NCBI GenBank assembly: GCA_002336895.1
Contig: DDFC01000031.1
Span: 131,232 to 195,231 of the forward strand
Direction: 5' to 3'
Source: Verrucomicrobiaceae bacterium UBA1938
GTDB taxonomy: Bacteria; Verrucomicrobiota; Verrucomicrobiia; Verrucomicrobiales; Verrucomicrobiaceae
DNA length: 64,000 bases
Below the pieces are notes generated by a model. The model had not been told where the DNA came from. It worked only from the letters and a program-made list of their open reading frames with translations, and made no database searches. Both the position numbers and the translations under genes were made by a program. Within the stretch, counting starts at the first letter, position 1, and each line of letters starts with the position of its first letter. Shown one piece after another: positions 9,801 through 17,389 of this stretch.

Positions 9801-10101
9801 TGAAGCCGAGGGTTCTGGCATCGAGGCTGGTGATGGAGCCATAGAGGCAGCTGCCATCGACGAGGCAGATGCTGAAGGGCTCGTCAGTTTTGGAGTCAGT
9901 ATTGAAGCGGTTGACGCGCCTGAGGACATCGAGGCTGACTTCAAAGTCCTCGCTGAACATGGGGGAGCGCCAGATGACGTGGCCGTCTTCAGCGCCGACG
10001 AAGTGGCCGCCGATGCTCTCGCCATTCCGCCAGTGCAGATCGGAGGCGCAAACGGGGAGAGCCGCCAGGATGAGGGCGAGGATGGAGCGGCTAGCGTTCA
10101 T
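6877..10101 (-). CDS. Secreted giant protein with C-terminal TlpA/ResA-like thioredoxin domain
   Basis: This 1074-aa protein has an N-terminal signal peptide (about residues 1-19, ending VCASD), so its product is predicted to be periplasmic. Residues about 20-920 are of unknown function and mostly beta-rich. Residues about 930-1074 are a redoxin/TlpA-like thioredoxin fold with the active-site motif WCGPC at 970-974 and a downstream cis-Pro segment GIPHTVVIGPDG. The expected chemistry is thiol-disulfide exchange. It is the last gene of the MoxR-linked series; its ATG overlaps the preceding gene by 11 bp (ATGAACGCTAG), implying translational coupling. The long unknown N-terminal region joined to a reductase is unusual. 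The thioredoxin call is firm; the rest is not. Confidence 0.85.
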   Translation of the reverse strand: MNASRSILALILAALPVCASDLHWRNGESIGGHFVGAEDGHVIWRSPMFSEDFEVSLDVLRRVNRFNTDSKTDEPFSICLVDGSCLYGSITSLDARTLGFKSARAGSIRILRDTIVSIHHLKVPGAPLPALAGTSGWTEPPASNSTRSQKLWRMAPGASLQQAGWNRSATLPLQLPEQMEMLVSLRSSARPEFKIQLDAPGGQRMIVETWIDDLVLQGRVFESIQKLGNDTRHLTLTLFWNRATGFCAVYGSDGRKLLETRKPAVDAAVEPPAKPAGEKAPAVNAGAGGIFGVLVGAVKEAAQAQIDAIQQARDGQPASKKEAATPGFSLLNKGPDLTLEDLRIRAWDGRLPADITSVHPRAGLTDGRFLKASPVSADADFVTLREHGGKETRVPWDKILVLELASRSSPFHQASPPLTEMWFTDGEWICGTLLHVRNEVASFKTTFSEKPVQFKISALHHLDFSGSKPASDGQPALGSFDRLTIGKNTLHGSLHAGGEAQPRWKPVGGIKPVPLVSAGEIEVTRAAPAHLAASTDALFYLQEGDVLPGKLRAIDSRQIDLDSQLSSTRHLSADRLFAIQFGGESLKLDGFEDPGWQQVRGDSKSIKRNGNAGIEFEPGGSWAHPSLMQVHEISFTLQNSSFSALRARLFCDGVSTSSPSTNLLFAHIGSEVCFGVESSGNQMDRQFRLRTKGATPVRIAITENSLEVFFNGVSARKIILNPKMRSGLGFILEPFNLWGNGERQLSISSFSARITPGRVAAPVVNTLAREHALTVPRFRKEDPPRHALLAANGDILRGVIEAATADHFSVRSGLETIQVPRDRVKAAVWLIKPVDAVSAAFEARDQEGAPPVITHWLLLNNGGRLGLKVTRFAEDSVFGSSPTLGECHVPLDQIHTIRSTSPPDSSAMLALRDWKLKFAPEPVLPESGGQSSPLLNQDAKPFKLPLLSGEDFDLSAEKGKVIVLDFWATWCGPCIKSLPSLIDSMSSFDPKQVRFIGVNQAEDKDTVKSFLETRGWKLDVALDASQRVGQSFGVEGIPHTVVIGPDGKVAYVKTGYESDGAEKIAEAVKKLLKK

Positions 10102-11137
10102 AGATGGGCAGGAAGCGGTAGTTCAATCCCAGGGCCAGAAGCGACATGCCGGTCTCGTAAGCGCTGTTGCTAAAGCTGCCGTCTGAAGCCTGGGACTCCC
10201 CCAGAGTGCGAGCGATGGCAGCATTCCACTTCTGCCATGAGGCGTAGTCCCCCTGGAAGAGCGCCTGGGCCATGTAGTAGCGGAAGTATTCCTTGTAGGT
10301 GCCTTCGCTGTGCTCAAGGCGCTCGGTAATGTGCTTGAGAGTGGCGGCGAACTCCTCGCTGTCCTTGTGCTTGGAAACGGCGGAGACGAGAGTGGCGATG
10401 GCGCTGCGGTTCATGGACTCGCCGAAGCCGCCGAAGCCCCCGGTGTAAGCCACGCTGCCATCCTTGCTGGTGCTGCGCTTCATGTATTCGAGAGCGGTGT
10501 CGATGACCTCATCCGGGACGGACATGCCTGCATTGCGCGCGGCGAGCAGGCCCATCAACACGGCGCCGGTGACAGAGGTGTCAGCGTCTGTGGAGCTGGG
10601 AGTGTAGCGCCAGCCCCCCCAGCGATTGGTCTTCTGCGAACTGCTGGCGCAGCGGATGGCGAGGTCGAGCGACTGAGCGATGGTGCGGACGGGTTTGCCG
10701 CCCTCCCAAAGCAGAGACTCATCCACTGCGCCGTAGGCTTCTGAAAGCGAGAGCATGGCAAAGCCGTGGTGGTACATGCTATTGGGGAGGTAGCCGCTGC
10801 CTGCATCCTGACTGCGGATGATGGCGCGGAGAGCGCGGCGGATGTTGGGAGCGTAGCGGCCGAAGTTTGGGTCTTCGCCGCTGGCGAGAAAGGCCATGAG
10901 GCAGATGCCATTGATGCCAGCGCCGTCGTGCCCACCCTGCCAGCCGCCATCGTCGCTCTGTTTGGAGGCGAGCCAGGCGAGGCCGCGCTCATAGACTGTC
11001 TCCACCTCCTGGGGAATGGCCCCGCCGAAGCGGAGGGAGGGATCCTGGGCAGTGGCTGAACCGATGATGAGGCAGCATGAGGTGGCCAGGATGAAGAGCC
11101 GAGCAGAGAGAGACAGGTGGAGCAGGTTATTCTTCAT
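10091..11137 (-). CDS. Secreted terpenoid-cyclase/prenyltransferase-fold (alpha-alpha toroid) protein
   Basis: This 348-aa protein has a signal peptide (residues 1-31, ending GSATAQ). The mature part has repeats of the squalene-cyclase/prenyltransferase type: KQSDDGGWQGG, AGSGYLPNS and QASDGSFSNSAYETGMSLLAL. The DxDD catalytic motif of squalene-hopene cyclase is not visible, so it is unlikely to cyclise terpenes; such toroids often act as binding scaffolds. It overlaps its neighbours by 11 bp at both ends (ATGAAGAATAA upstream, ATGAACGCTAG downstream), so it is almost certainly translated together with them. Related proteins recur beside MoxR/VWA operons in Planctomycetes and Verrucomicrobia. 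Confidence 0.8.
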   Translation of the reverse strand: MKNNLLHLSLSARLFILATSCCLIIGSATAQDPSLRFGGAIPQEVETVYERGLAWLASKQSDDGGWQGGHDGAGINGICLMAFLASGEDPNFGRYAPNIRRALRAIIRSQDAGSGYLPNSMYHHGFAMLSLSEAYGAVDESLLWEGGKPVRTIAQSLDLAIRCASSSQKTNRWGGWRYTPSSTDADTSVTGAVLMGLLAARNAGMSVPDEVIDTALEYMKRSTSKDGSVAYTGGFGGFGESMNRSAIATLVSAVSKHKDSEEFAATLKHITERLEHSEGTYKEYFRYYMAQALFQGDYASWQKWNAAIARTLGESQASDGSFSNSAYETGMSLLALGLNYRFLPIYER

Positions 11138-13481
11138 CGTCGATGAGCCCTCCGTTGATGATGACTCCCTTGCCAGCAGCTGCGGCGTCGCGCTTCATGC
11201 GCTGCTCATGATTGCTTCTGATGCCCTCCCAGTACTGGAGAGCGTCCGGGAGATCGCGCTCTTTGCAGAGCTTCCACTGCTCGGGCGTGAGGATGGCCTG
11301 AAGTTCCTTTTCCGGGACGCCAGCCACGGGGACGAGGGCATGATAATACTGAAGGAACCAGTGTGAGGTCATGTAACGCTCGATGTCCGGGAGGTATTCA
11401 GCGAGCACCTGCTGGATGGCGGTCTGGACCCTGGCAGACTGATCTGCGGAGAGCCTGCGGCGGCGATCCACCTCCGAAGTGCTCATGGAAGCCATGGCCT
11501 GAAGGCGATATTTATGGCGCTCGTCCGCAGACTGCCGTAGCTTTTTGAGCTGAGGCGCGCTGAGCGCGTCCTGCAAAGCGGACTTCCACAATTCGGTGTT
11601 CTGGGGGCTGGCCTCCGAGCGGCTGGCTGCGCCGGAGCGCTCCGTGCCGGCGAGGATCTGCAGGAGCGTCTGCGGAGTGGCGTTTTGTGCGGCCCGCCGC
11701 ACGTAGTTTTCGGTCATCTGCCGCCAGTAGTCCAAGCTGGACTCCACGGCGCCTTTTGCTGCGGTGGTGAGCCTGGAGACAGCAGGAGCTGGCAAGGACA
11801 GAAGGCGGGCGGCCTCCTCCACCTGAGGCATCATGACCTCGAGGGCCCTGCCGCGCTCAGCGAGAAACATTTTGTAAAGATGACGGGAGGTGGCAGCCTC
11901 CATGTCCTGAACCTCGGTGAAGGAGGCGCTCATGTCCGGCGTGGTGCTCTGTGAAGTGCTCTTCTGCTCGACGAGATCATGCCAGCGGCGGAGCTGCACC
12001 GGATCGACAATGCCGCGCAGATCTTCCTGGCTGACCTTGGCCGCAGCTTGGAACAACTGGCTGGAATTGTAGCTCCAGTACTGCTGACGACGCTGCTCCA
12101 TGAGGGGTTTCATGGTTTCGGTAACGAGAGGCTCCAGCTGGCGGCGCTGCTCCTGAGTGAGCATGAGCGACTGGTCCATCTCGGTGAGGCAGGCGCGGGC
12201 GAGGGCCTGATAGGTGCGCAGCTCCCGCTGGGTGTTTTCCACCGTCATGCGTTTGAACTCGGGCTCGGAGAGCAGTTTTTTGACCCCGTCAGTCCAGGTG
12301 CCGAGCCTGAGAGCCTGGATGTTATCATTGACGCCAAAGTAGATTCGGCCGCGGAGGCGCTTGCGATCTTCAGGGGAGTAGCTTCTGGCCTGCTGCAGCC
12401 AGCCTTTGCGCGCTTTCTGCAAGGACTCCTGGACGGCCTGCTTTGAGAGCTGCCGGAGCGCAGTCTCGCGAGCTTTGTTCAGGCTGAGGGCCTGGACGAT
12501 GCCATCGATCTCGGCGTCCATCTCCATCTGCATGCGCTGCTCTGTCTGCTGCTCGGAGGGCTTGATCATGTCGGCGTACTCCTTCTCCTCATTTGCGCGC
12601 GCCTCGGTGTCGAACTTCCGCCATCTGAGGGAGAGATCCGCAGGCAGGATGGCGGCGACTTCTTTGTTCCAGGACTGGTTCCAGGAGTCGACGGAAGGGC
12701 GGTCAAAGCTGATGTAAAAAGTGCTGCGATCGAGGATGTAGTCGCGAGCGGCGGGCGGCAGCGTGAGGAGCATGGTGGAGGCACGCTTTCTCTCGGAAGA
12801 GCAAAGCTGGTCGAGGAGGCTTTCAGCGGCCTTTTGCAATGAGGCGACCTGGGAGTCTGAAAGATCGAGCTTCTTTTTCATGAGCTCGATCTTGTTCTGC
12901 AGGTTTTCATTCAAGGGACCGCGAGCCTCCCGAATCCAGCGCTCGAGCTGGACGGAGATGGCAGCCTCCGCCTTCTGGAGGTCTTTCAAATGCGCCTCCT
13001 GCCAGACGGCGAGGCGTTCGGTGCCGAGGGTGGACTTCAGCGTGGCAAGCCAGGCGGCGTCTTCGTCAGGCGGAGTCCAGCCCTCGACGGGTTCATTGGG
13101 GCCAGCCTTCTCAGGCTGCCACATGCCGATGTGCCGGATGGCAGCAGCGTCTGAAGTGCGCGTGAGATAGGTGCGCATGGCCTCGTGGGCCTTTGGCTGC
13201 CATGTTTTGAGGGTGGTGTCCACGGCCTGCCTGGAAGCCTGCTGCAGCGTCTGCGTTTCTTCAGGCGTGAGCTTGACGGTGGAGCCGATGGTCCTGACGA
13301 CCTCCTCCATGTGGGCGGTGAGCTGTTTCTGCTTTTCGGGCAGGCATGACTGAACAAAGGCGGAGAGCACTTTTTCCACCGCTTCAGAGAGCGGTTGTCT
13401 GCGCTCTGCAAGCGTGGATGGTGCTGAATAAACCGCGACTGAAATGGAGAGCGCCGCTACCAGCAGGAGGAGTCTGATCAT
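11127..13481 (-). CDS. Secreted helical protein of unknown function (MoxR-linked operon)
   Basis: This 784-aa protein is not recognised as any named family. A signal peptide is visible (residues 1-19, ending VYSAP). The remainder is rich in Gln, Arg, Glu and Leu and looks almost entirely helical, with repeated patterns such as LTxEQxxxL, reminiscent of helical-bundle or LTXXQ-type periplasmic proteins. The start ATG overlaps the stop of the upstream DUF4175-like gene (ATGA at 13478-13481), and its end overlaps the next gene by 11 bp. Its conserved place in a tightly overlapping operon suggests it works with the VWA and DUF4175 membrane proteins, possibly as a periplasmic partner; that is inference. 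Confidence 0.7.
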   Translation of the reverse strand: MIRLLLLVAALSISVAVYSAPSTLAERRQPLSEAVEKVLSAFVQSCLPEKQKQLTAHMEEVVRTIGSTVKLTPEETQTLQQASRQAVDTTLKTWQPKAHEAMRTYLTRTSDAAAIRHIGMWQPEKAGPNEPVEGWTPPDEDAAWLATLKSTLGTERLAVWQEAHLKDLQKAEAAISVQLERWIREARGPLNENLQNKIELMKKKLDLSDSQVASLQKAAESLLDQLCSSERKRASTMLLTLPPAARDYILDRSTFYISFDRPSVDSWNQSWNKEVAAILPADLSLRWRKFDTEARANEEKEYADMIKPSEQQTEQRMQMEMDAEIDGIVQALSLNKARETALRQLSKQAVQESLQKARKGWLQQARSYSPEDRKRLRGRIYFGVNDNIQALRLGTWTDGVKKLLSEPEFKRMTVENTQRELRTYQALARACLTEMDQSLMLTQEQRRQLEPLVTETMKPLMEQRRQQYWSYNSSQLFQAAAKVSQEDLRGIVDPVQLRRWHDLVEQKSTSQSTTPDMSASFTEVQDMEAATSRHLYKMFLAERGRALEVMMPQVEEAARLLSLPAPAVSRLTTAAKGAVESSLDYWRQMTENYVRRAAQNATPQTLLQILAGTERSGAASRSEASPQNTELWKSALQDALSAPQLKKLRQSADERHKYRLQAMASMSTSEVDRRRRLSADQSARVQTAIQQVLAEYLPDIERYMTSHWFLQYYHALVPVAGVPEKELQAILTPEQWKLCKERDLPDALQYWEGIRSNHEQRMKRDAAAAGKGVIINGGLIDDEE

Positions 13482-16400
13482 CTTGCGCCGCCTCCTTCCT
13501 CCAGCTTGTTGAAGTAGGCGTCGAGGCCGGTCTTGAACTCTTCGGGAAGCTCACGGCCCGTCTTGCCAGTGGCCTGGCCGACGGGGCGAGCCTGCACGCT
13601 GGCAGCGGCATCCTGGCCGGGGCCGAGTTCTGCCAAGGCAGCCTCTCCGCTGGCTGCGCCGGTGCCGCCGCCGCCGGGATTGGAGCCACCACTGCCGCCG
13701 CCTTTGCCCTGGCGCTTGGCCTGAAGGAGGAGCTCGATGGCCTCCGTCTCTGCGGCGATGGCGGGTGCGCCTGTGTCCGGCTTGTCGAGGATGCCGGCGG
13801 ATTCATTCATGACGTGCATGACGGCATCGAGCAGCTTGAGTTCTTTGCCAAATTTTTCATTGCCCTGGGGAAGCTGGAGGATGTCGTCAAAAGCGCCGCG
13901 TGTGTTGGCCTGGATGCCGAACTGCCTGGAGGCGAGGTCGGCGGATTTTTTGGTGTGCTCTTCTGTCTTGAGCGCGGGTTTGGCATTTTCCAGCTCGCGG
14001 GTTTCATCGCGCAGCTTCATTTCATCGCGGAGGGATTTCATGACCTTGAGCACGATCTCGGGGGGGAGGCTGTCGGCGCTGCAACTGCTGCAGGATTTGC
14101 ACTCGCTGGCGGCGACCATCTCCTCGGCCCAGCGGTCGAGGGTGTCGGCCCAGAACTCTGCACCGGATATGCTGCTGCCGCTGAGATTGATGGCGGCCTG
14201 ATCTCCGAGATAGGCGATCATTTTCACGGCCTGAGTGTCCTTCATCTGGCCGATGATGTTTTTGAACTGCATGTCGGGCTTGCGGGCGAAGTAGGCTTCG
14301 AGATCGCTCTGGATGAGGCGCACGGTTTCGCTTTGGGTCTTTTCGTGTTCGGCGATTTGAGCGGCGTCCTTCACGGGCTTGCGATCGAGGCCGAAGGCGG
14401 AGAGGGTTTTGGTGTTGAGATCCTTGGCCACGACCAGCTGCTGACGGGAGGCGGCTTTGAGGCGCTTGACGAAGGTGCTGGCCTCGAGGCTGGCGAGAAT
14501 GGCGCCGAGCTCATCGGAGACGCGGGCGAACTCGGCGAGCAGAAGATTCTGCTCCTCGATGGCGTCCTGCATCTTTTTCTGCGCCTGGGACGCAGGCGGC
14601 TGCTCCTGCGGTTTTTCCTCCTCCTTATCCTCCTTCTTTTTTCCCGGGGCGGCCGCCATCTGGGTGGTGGGCAGCTTCATGGAGCTGGGCTTGGGAGGAG
14701 AGGGCTTGGCATTGGGGTCCGCATGCTGGGGCTCGGACTTGCTCATGGAGCCCTCCTTGTCGGAGATGCTGGGCATGTTGTCCTTCTTCTGCTCTTCGGT
14801 GGAGGCTTTGCCGCCTTTGGTGGCTGGAGGGAGATCGGGGCCGTTGGCGATCTGAGGGGCGCTGGGTTTGCCCTGGCCAGATTTGCTCTCGCCTTGCTTA
14901 TCCGACTTGGATTGTGATGAGGATGACTTGGAGGGGGTGGATGCTGTGGACTGGCCGGGCTTGCCGCTTTGGGCGTTGGCTCCCTGCTTGAGGAGATCTG
15001 CCACGCTGGGCATGCGCCTGGCGGCGATGTCCTGCATGGACTTGAGCATGGTGGCCCATGATTCGAGACGCTTGGCATCGAACTCATCATTGCGCGTGGC
15101 CTGCTCGACTAGGCTGCGGCCGCTTTGATTGAGCATGCCAAGGCGGGATGCGTTGGCGTTTTCCGCGCTGGCCTGCTGGGCGATCTTGCGGCGGTTCTCT
15201 GGGCGATCGAGCTCTGCAGCGCTGAGGGCGCGCAGCTCCTTGTTGGTGGCGTGGAGCTGCTGCTCGCGCTCGTAGCTCTCGCGGGCGGCTTCGAGCCATT
15301 TGCCAAACTGCTCGGTGAGCCAGAGGGCGTGGTCGGTTTTGTTGAGGACGTGAAGGAGGAAGGCGCTGGAGTAGGCGCGCTTGCGGCCGGGCAGGTAGTC
15401 TTCGGCCCAGGCGCGGAGTTCCAGAGTCTGCGGAGCGACGCCGTCGCGGCTGGCGCAGAAGGTGGCCTTGGCGGAGAGGGTCTTTTTTTCGGGCTCGCCA
15501 GCGGCGGCGATTTTGTCGCCCTTGGTTTTGTCATCGTTGACGCTGCGCCATTCGAGGCCGGTGCGCTGGATGCCGAAGTCGTCCTGCACATCGAGATCGA
15601 AGCCGACGACTTCGGAGTCGAGCACGACCTGCTCCTGGGTCTCGCGCCGAGCGGCGAGGCGCGGGGCTTCATCGGAGATGGCGTTGATTTTCAGAACAAG
15701 GGGCTCGCGGGGTTTGAGACCGTCGCGGTCCTGCCACATGACATGCTTTTCGATGTCTGCGGTGACGGGATGGAAGGGCGTGGTGACTTTGGCACCGGAG
15801 ACTTTTTCGGCTTCGCCATCGACTTGTGCAGAAGCGAGGTCGCGAGAGGCGGTGGCTTCGAGAGAGGCCTGTGCACCTTTGAGCACGCTGACGGATCCGC
15901 CGCGTACTTCGACCATGGGCTCGGTCTTGTACTTCAAGTATGCCGGCAAGCGGGTGCGGATGGAAAGGGCGGTGAGCTCCGGGCGGGTGCGAGGCTGGAC
16001 GCTGACAGTTTTGCGCACGTCTCCGAGAGAGAGGGACAAGGCGGCGTCATCCTTTTGTGGCGGGAAGGCCAGCGGGTAGGTGCTCTGGGCAAGGCTGCTG
16101 ACGATGACGGGCTGTGCGCCGATGCGTGCCTGTGCGGATGCCGGGGACCAGCGAGTGTCTTTGCTGAGGTGGACCTTGAGATCAAAGGGCTCGGCATAGG
16201 GGACGACGAGGCGGTCTGGCAGCGAGTCGATGCGGGCGAAGGTGTAGCGCTCGACATCGCGCCAGGGTGTGGCCCAGCGAGCGAGGGCATTCCAGGCGGC
16301 ATCTGGCACGAGGCTGAGAGCAACGGCAGCGAGTGCAGCCACGGATGCTGCGGCCCAGCCCCACTGGACGTGCCTGGCGCTGGGCACGGCGTGGGAGAAG

Positions 16401-16819
16401 TCCTTGTCCTTCACGGCCGCTGCGGCCTGATCCATGGCGGCCTGGACGAGGCGCTCGCTACGGCCAGCGGTGCCTGCTTCCATGTGGGCGAGCTCGACGA
16501 TGCCGAGGAGCTGATCTCCAAGGCGGGGGAAGGTGCGCCTGAGCAGGCGTGCGGCGTCCTCCAGGCGGCGCTGACGCCAGACCCAGCGGTGCCATTTGAG
16601 AGGCAGGCCGAGGCCGAGTATGGAGGCGCCGGAGATGAGGAGCGTGGCGCGCAGCCATGCGGGCGTCTCCATGAAGCGATCCAGCACAAAGACCACGATG
16701 TAGGAAAACACGATGCCGAAGGCCGCAGCGAGCAGGCCTTCGGTGAGTTTTACGACCCAGACGCGCTTGCGAAAATCCGCGAGCTTGGCTTCGAGGATGG
16801 CCGGCAGGGCTGTTTTCAT
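13478..16819 (-). CDS. DUF4175-like giant membrane/periplasmic protein
   Basis: This 1113-aa protein has three hydrophobic segments near the N terminus (about 25-47, 57-75 and 152-172). A beta-rich region follows to about 500, then a helical region, a low-complexity Ser/Lys/Pro/Gln linker (about 630-750), and a helical C-terminal part with a Gly-rich tract near 1050. The composition and the setting beside BatA/MoxR genes match DUF4175-type proteins. A cysteine cluster CxxCxxC (CKSCSSC) sits near residues 906-912 and might be redox-active or bind metal; the same operon encodes a thioredoxin-like protein. It ends in an ATGA overlap with the next gene. Its biochemical role is unknown, but the operon links it to envelope-associated MoxR systems. 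Confidence 0.75.
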   Translation of the reverse strand: MKTALPAILEAKLADFRKRVWVVKLTEGLLAAAFGIVFSYIVVFVLDRFMETPAWLRATLLISGASILGLGLPLKWHRWVWRQRRLEDAARLLRRTFPRLGDQLLGIVELAHMEAGTAGRSERLVQAAMDQAAAAVKDKDFSHAVPSARHVQWGWAAASVAALAAVALSLVPDAAWNALARWATPWRDVERYTFARIDSLPDRLVVPYAEPFDLKVHLSKDTRWSPASAQARIGAQPVIVSSLAQSTYPLAFPPQKDDAALSLSLGDVRKTVSVQPRTRPELTALSIRTRLPAYLKYKTEPMVEVRGGSVSVLKGAQASLEATASRDLASAQVDGEAEKVSGAKVTTPFHPVTADIEKHVMWQDRDGLKPREPLVLKINAISDEAPRLAARRETQEQVVLDSEVVGFDLDVQDDFGIQRTGLEWRSVNDDKTKGDKIAAAGEPEKKTLSAKATFCASRDGVAPQTLELRAWAEDYLPGRKRAYSSAFLLHVLNKTDHALWLTEQFGKWLEAARESYEREQQLHATNKELRALSAAELDRPENRRKIAQQASAENANASRLGMLNQSGRSLVEQATRNDEFDAKRLESWATMLKSMQDIAARRMPSVADLLKQGANAQSGKPGQSTASTPSKSSSSQSKSDKQGESKSGQGKPSAPQIANGPDLPPATKGGKASTEEQKKDNMPSISDKEGSMSKSEPQHADPNAKPSPPKPSSMKLPTTQMAAAPGKKKEDKEEEKPQEQPPASQAQKKMQDAIEEQNLLLAEFARVSDELGAILASLEASTFVKRLKAASRQQLVVAKDLNTKTLSAFGLDRKPVKDAAQIAEHEKTQSETVRLIQSDLEAYFARKPDMQFKNIIGQMKDTQAVKMIAYLGDQAAINLSGSSISGAEFWADTLDRWAEEMVAASECKSCSSCSADSLPPEIVLKVMKSLRDEMKLRDETRELENAKPALKTEEHTKKSADLASRQFGIQANTRGAFDDILQLPQGNEKFGKELKLLDAVMHVMNESAGILDKPDTGAPAIAAETEAIELLLQAKRQGKGGGSGGSNPGGGGTGAASGEAALAELGPGQDAAASVQARPVGQATGKTGRELPEEFKTGLDAYFNKLEEGGGAR

Positions 16820-16925
16820 AATAAGCGAATGTTATCCTGATGAAACGTGGCTGACGAGCTTTTGATTGGTGGATTAGTGGTTCCTAAACGATTTTCATTA
16901 CGCCCCATGATGTGAGAAAATATGG

Positions 16926-17094
16926 CTATGGATAGCCCTGGACCGATGGTCTGGGGAGCATGAGCGCTGGCATCGCTACGCGATGCGAGGGAATGAGAAG
17001 AGGTTTGACGCAGCCAACAAGGGGTGTCGCTCCGCTCAACCCCTTGCTACAGGCTGGGATGGCTCGGCCATCCGGTAGTGGGCTGCGACGACGA
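16926..17094. repeat. Intergenic repeat-like segment that cuts off a PIN-type toxin gene
   Basis: After five plausible codons of a toxin gene (17098-17084 on the minus strand) the sequence turns into a non-coding segment with many small inverted repeats, including GCATCG...CGATGC around CGCTACGCG at 16974-16982. A CGCTACGCG core also occurs twice in the intergenic segment near 59.6 kb. No gene is visible. I infer a dispersed intergenic repeat that replaced the toxin gene body; copy number could not be checked here. Confidence 0.4.
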
Positions 17095-17098
17095 TCAT
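17084..17098 (-). pseudogene. First codons of a PIN-domain toxin gene (DUF3368-like), truncated
   Basis: An ATG overlaps the TGA of the UPF0175-like remnant (ATGA at 17095-17098) and begins M-I-V-V-A, the usual start of DUF3368 PIN-type toxins, which continue with an Asp-containing motif. Here the reading continues into unrelated sequence and stops after about 20 codons. The catalytic acidic residues are absent. The identification rests on five codons plus the operon position, so it is tentative. Confidence 0.45.
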
Positions 17099-17336
17099 GC
17101 TGGGAACAGCTTGTCCAGAGCCGCGAGGTCATCATCAAGATCTTCCACCGAGTACTGCCGGGGAATGTTTCTTTCCTGCAGAGCCTGCTGAAAAGTGATC
17201 AGGTCCAGGCCTGACAGATCTGCTCCAGAGACGGCGCTGACACGGCCCCGAGCATACAGGGCACAGGCCAGCTCCAGCCGAAGATCTTCGGAGTAAAACG
17301 CTGGATGGCGCTGATTTCCGGAAGTTCCAATGTCAT
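17095..17336 (-). pseudogene. UPF0175-family antitoxin-like gene with a 1-base frameshift
   Basis: From ATG 17336 the first 16 codons read MTLELPEISAIQRFTP. At about 17288 the frame must shift by one base to continue as EDLRLELACALYARGRVS and on to DDDLAALDKLFPA with a TGA at 17095. The joined product (about 80 aa) has the family pattern of UPF0175: an acidic start, LALALY-like helix, a small helix-turn-helix-like middle and a DLEEDL-like C terminus. The open frame after the shift has no upstream ATG. One added G in CCGAAG would restore the frame. UPF0175 genes usually pair with PIN/DUF3368 toxins, and the next gene start fits that. It lies between two operon genes, and both partners appear dead. 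Confidence 0.65.
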
Positions 17337-17389
17337 GCGCGAAGTCTATTCATCGGCGGGCTGGGTGACAAGCCGGTATTTGGTGGTGG

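Noticed and set aside
15125..16840. A 571-codon plus-strand frame over the DUF4175-like gene
   Set aside because: It is a shadow of a gene in an overlapping minus-strand operon and has no recognisable motif.
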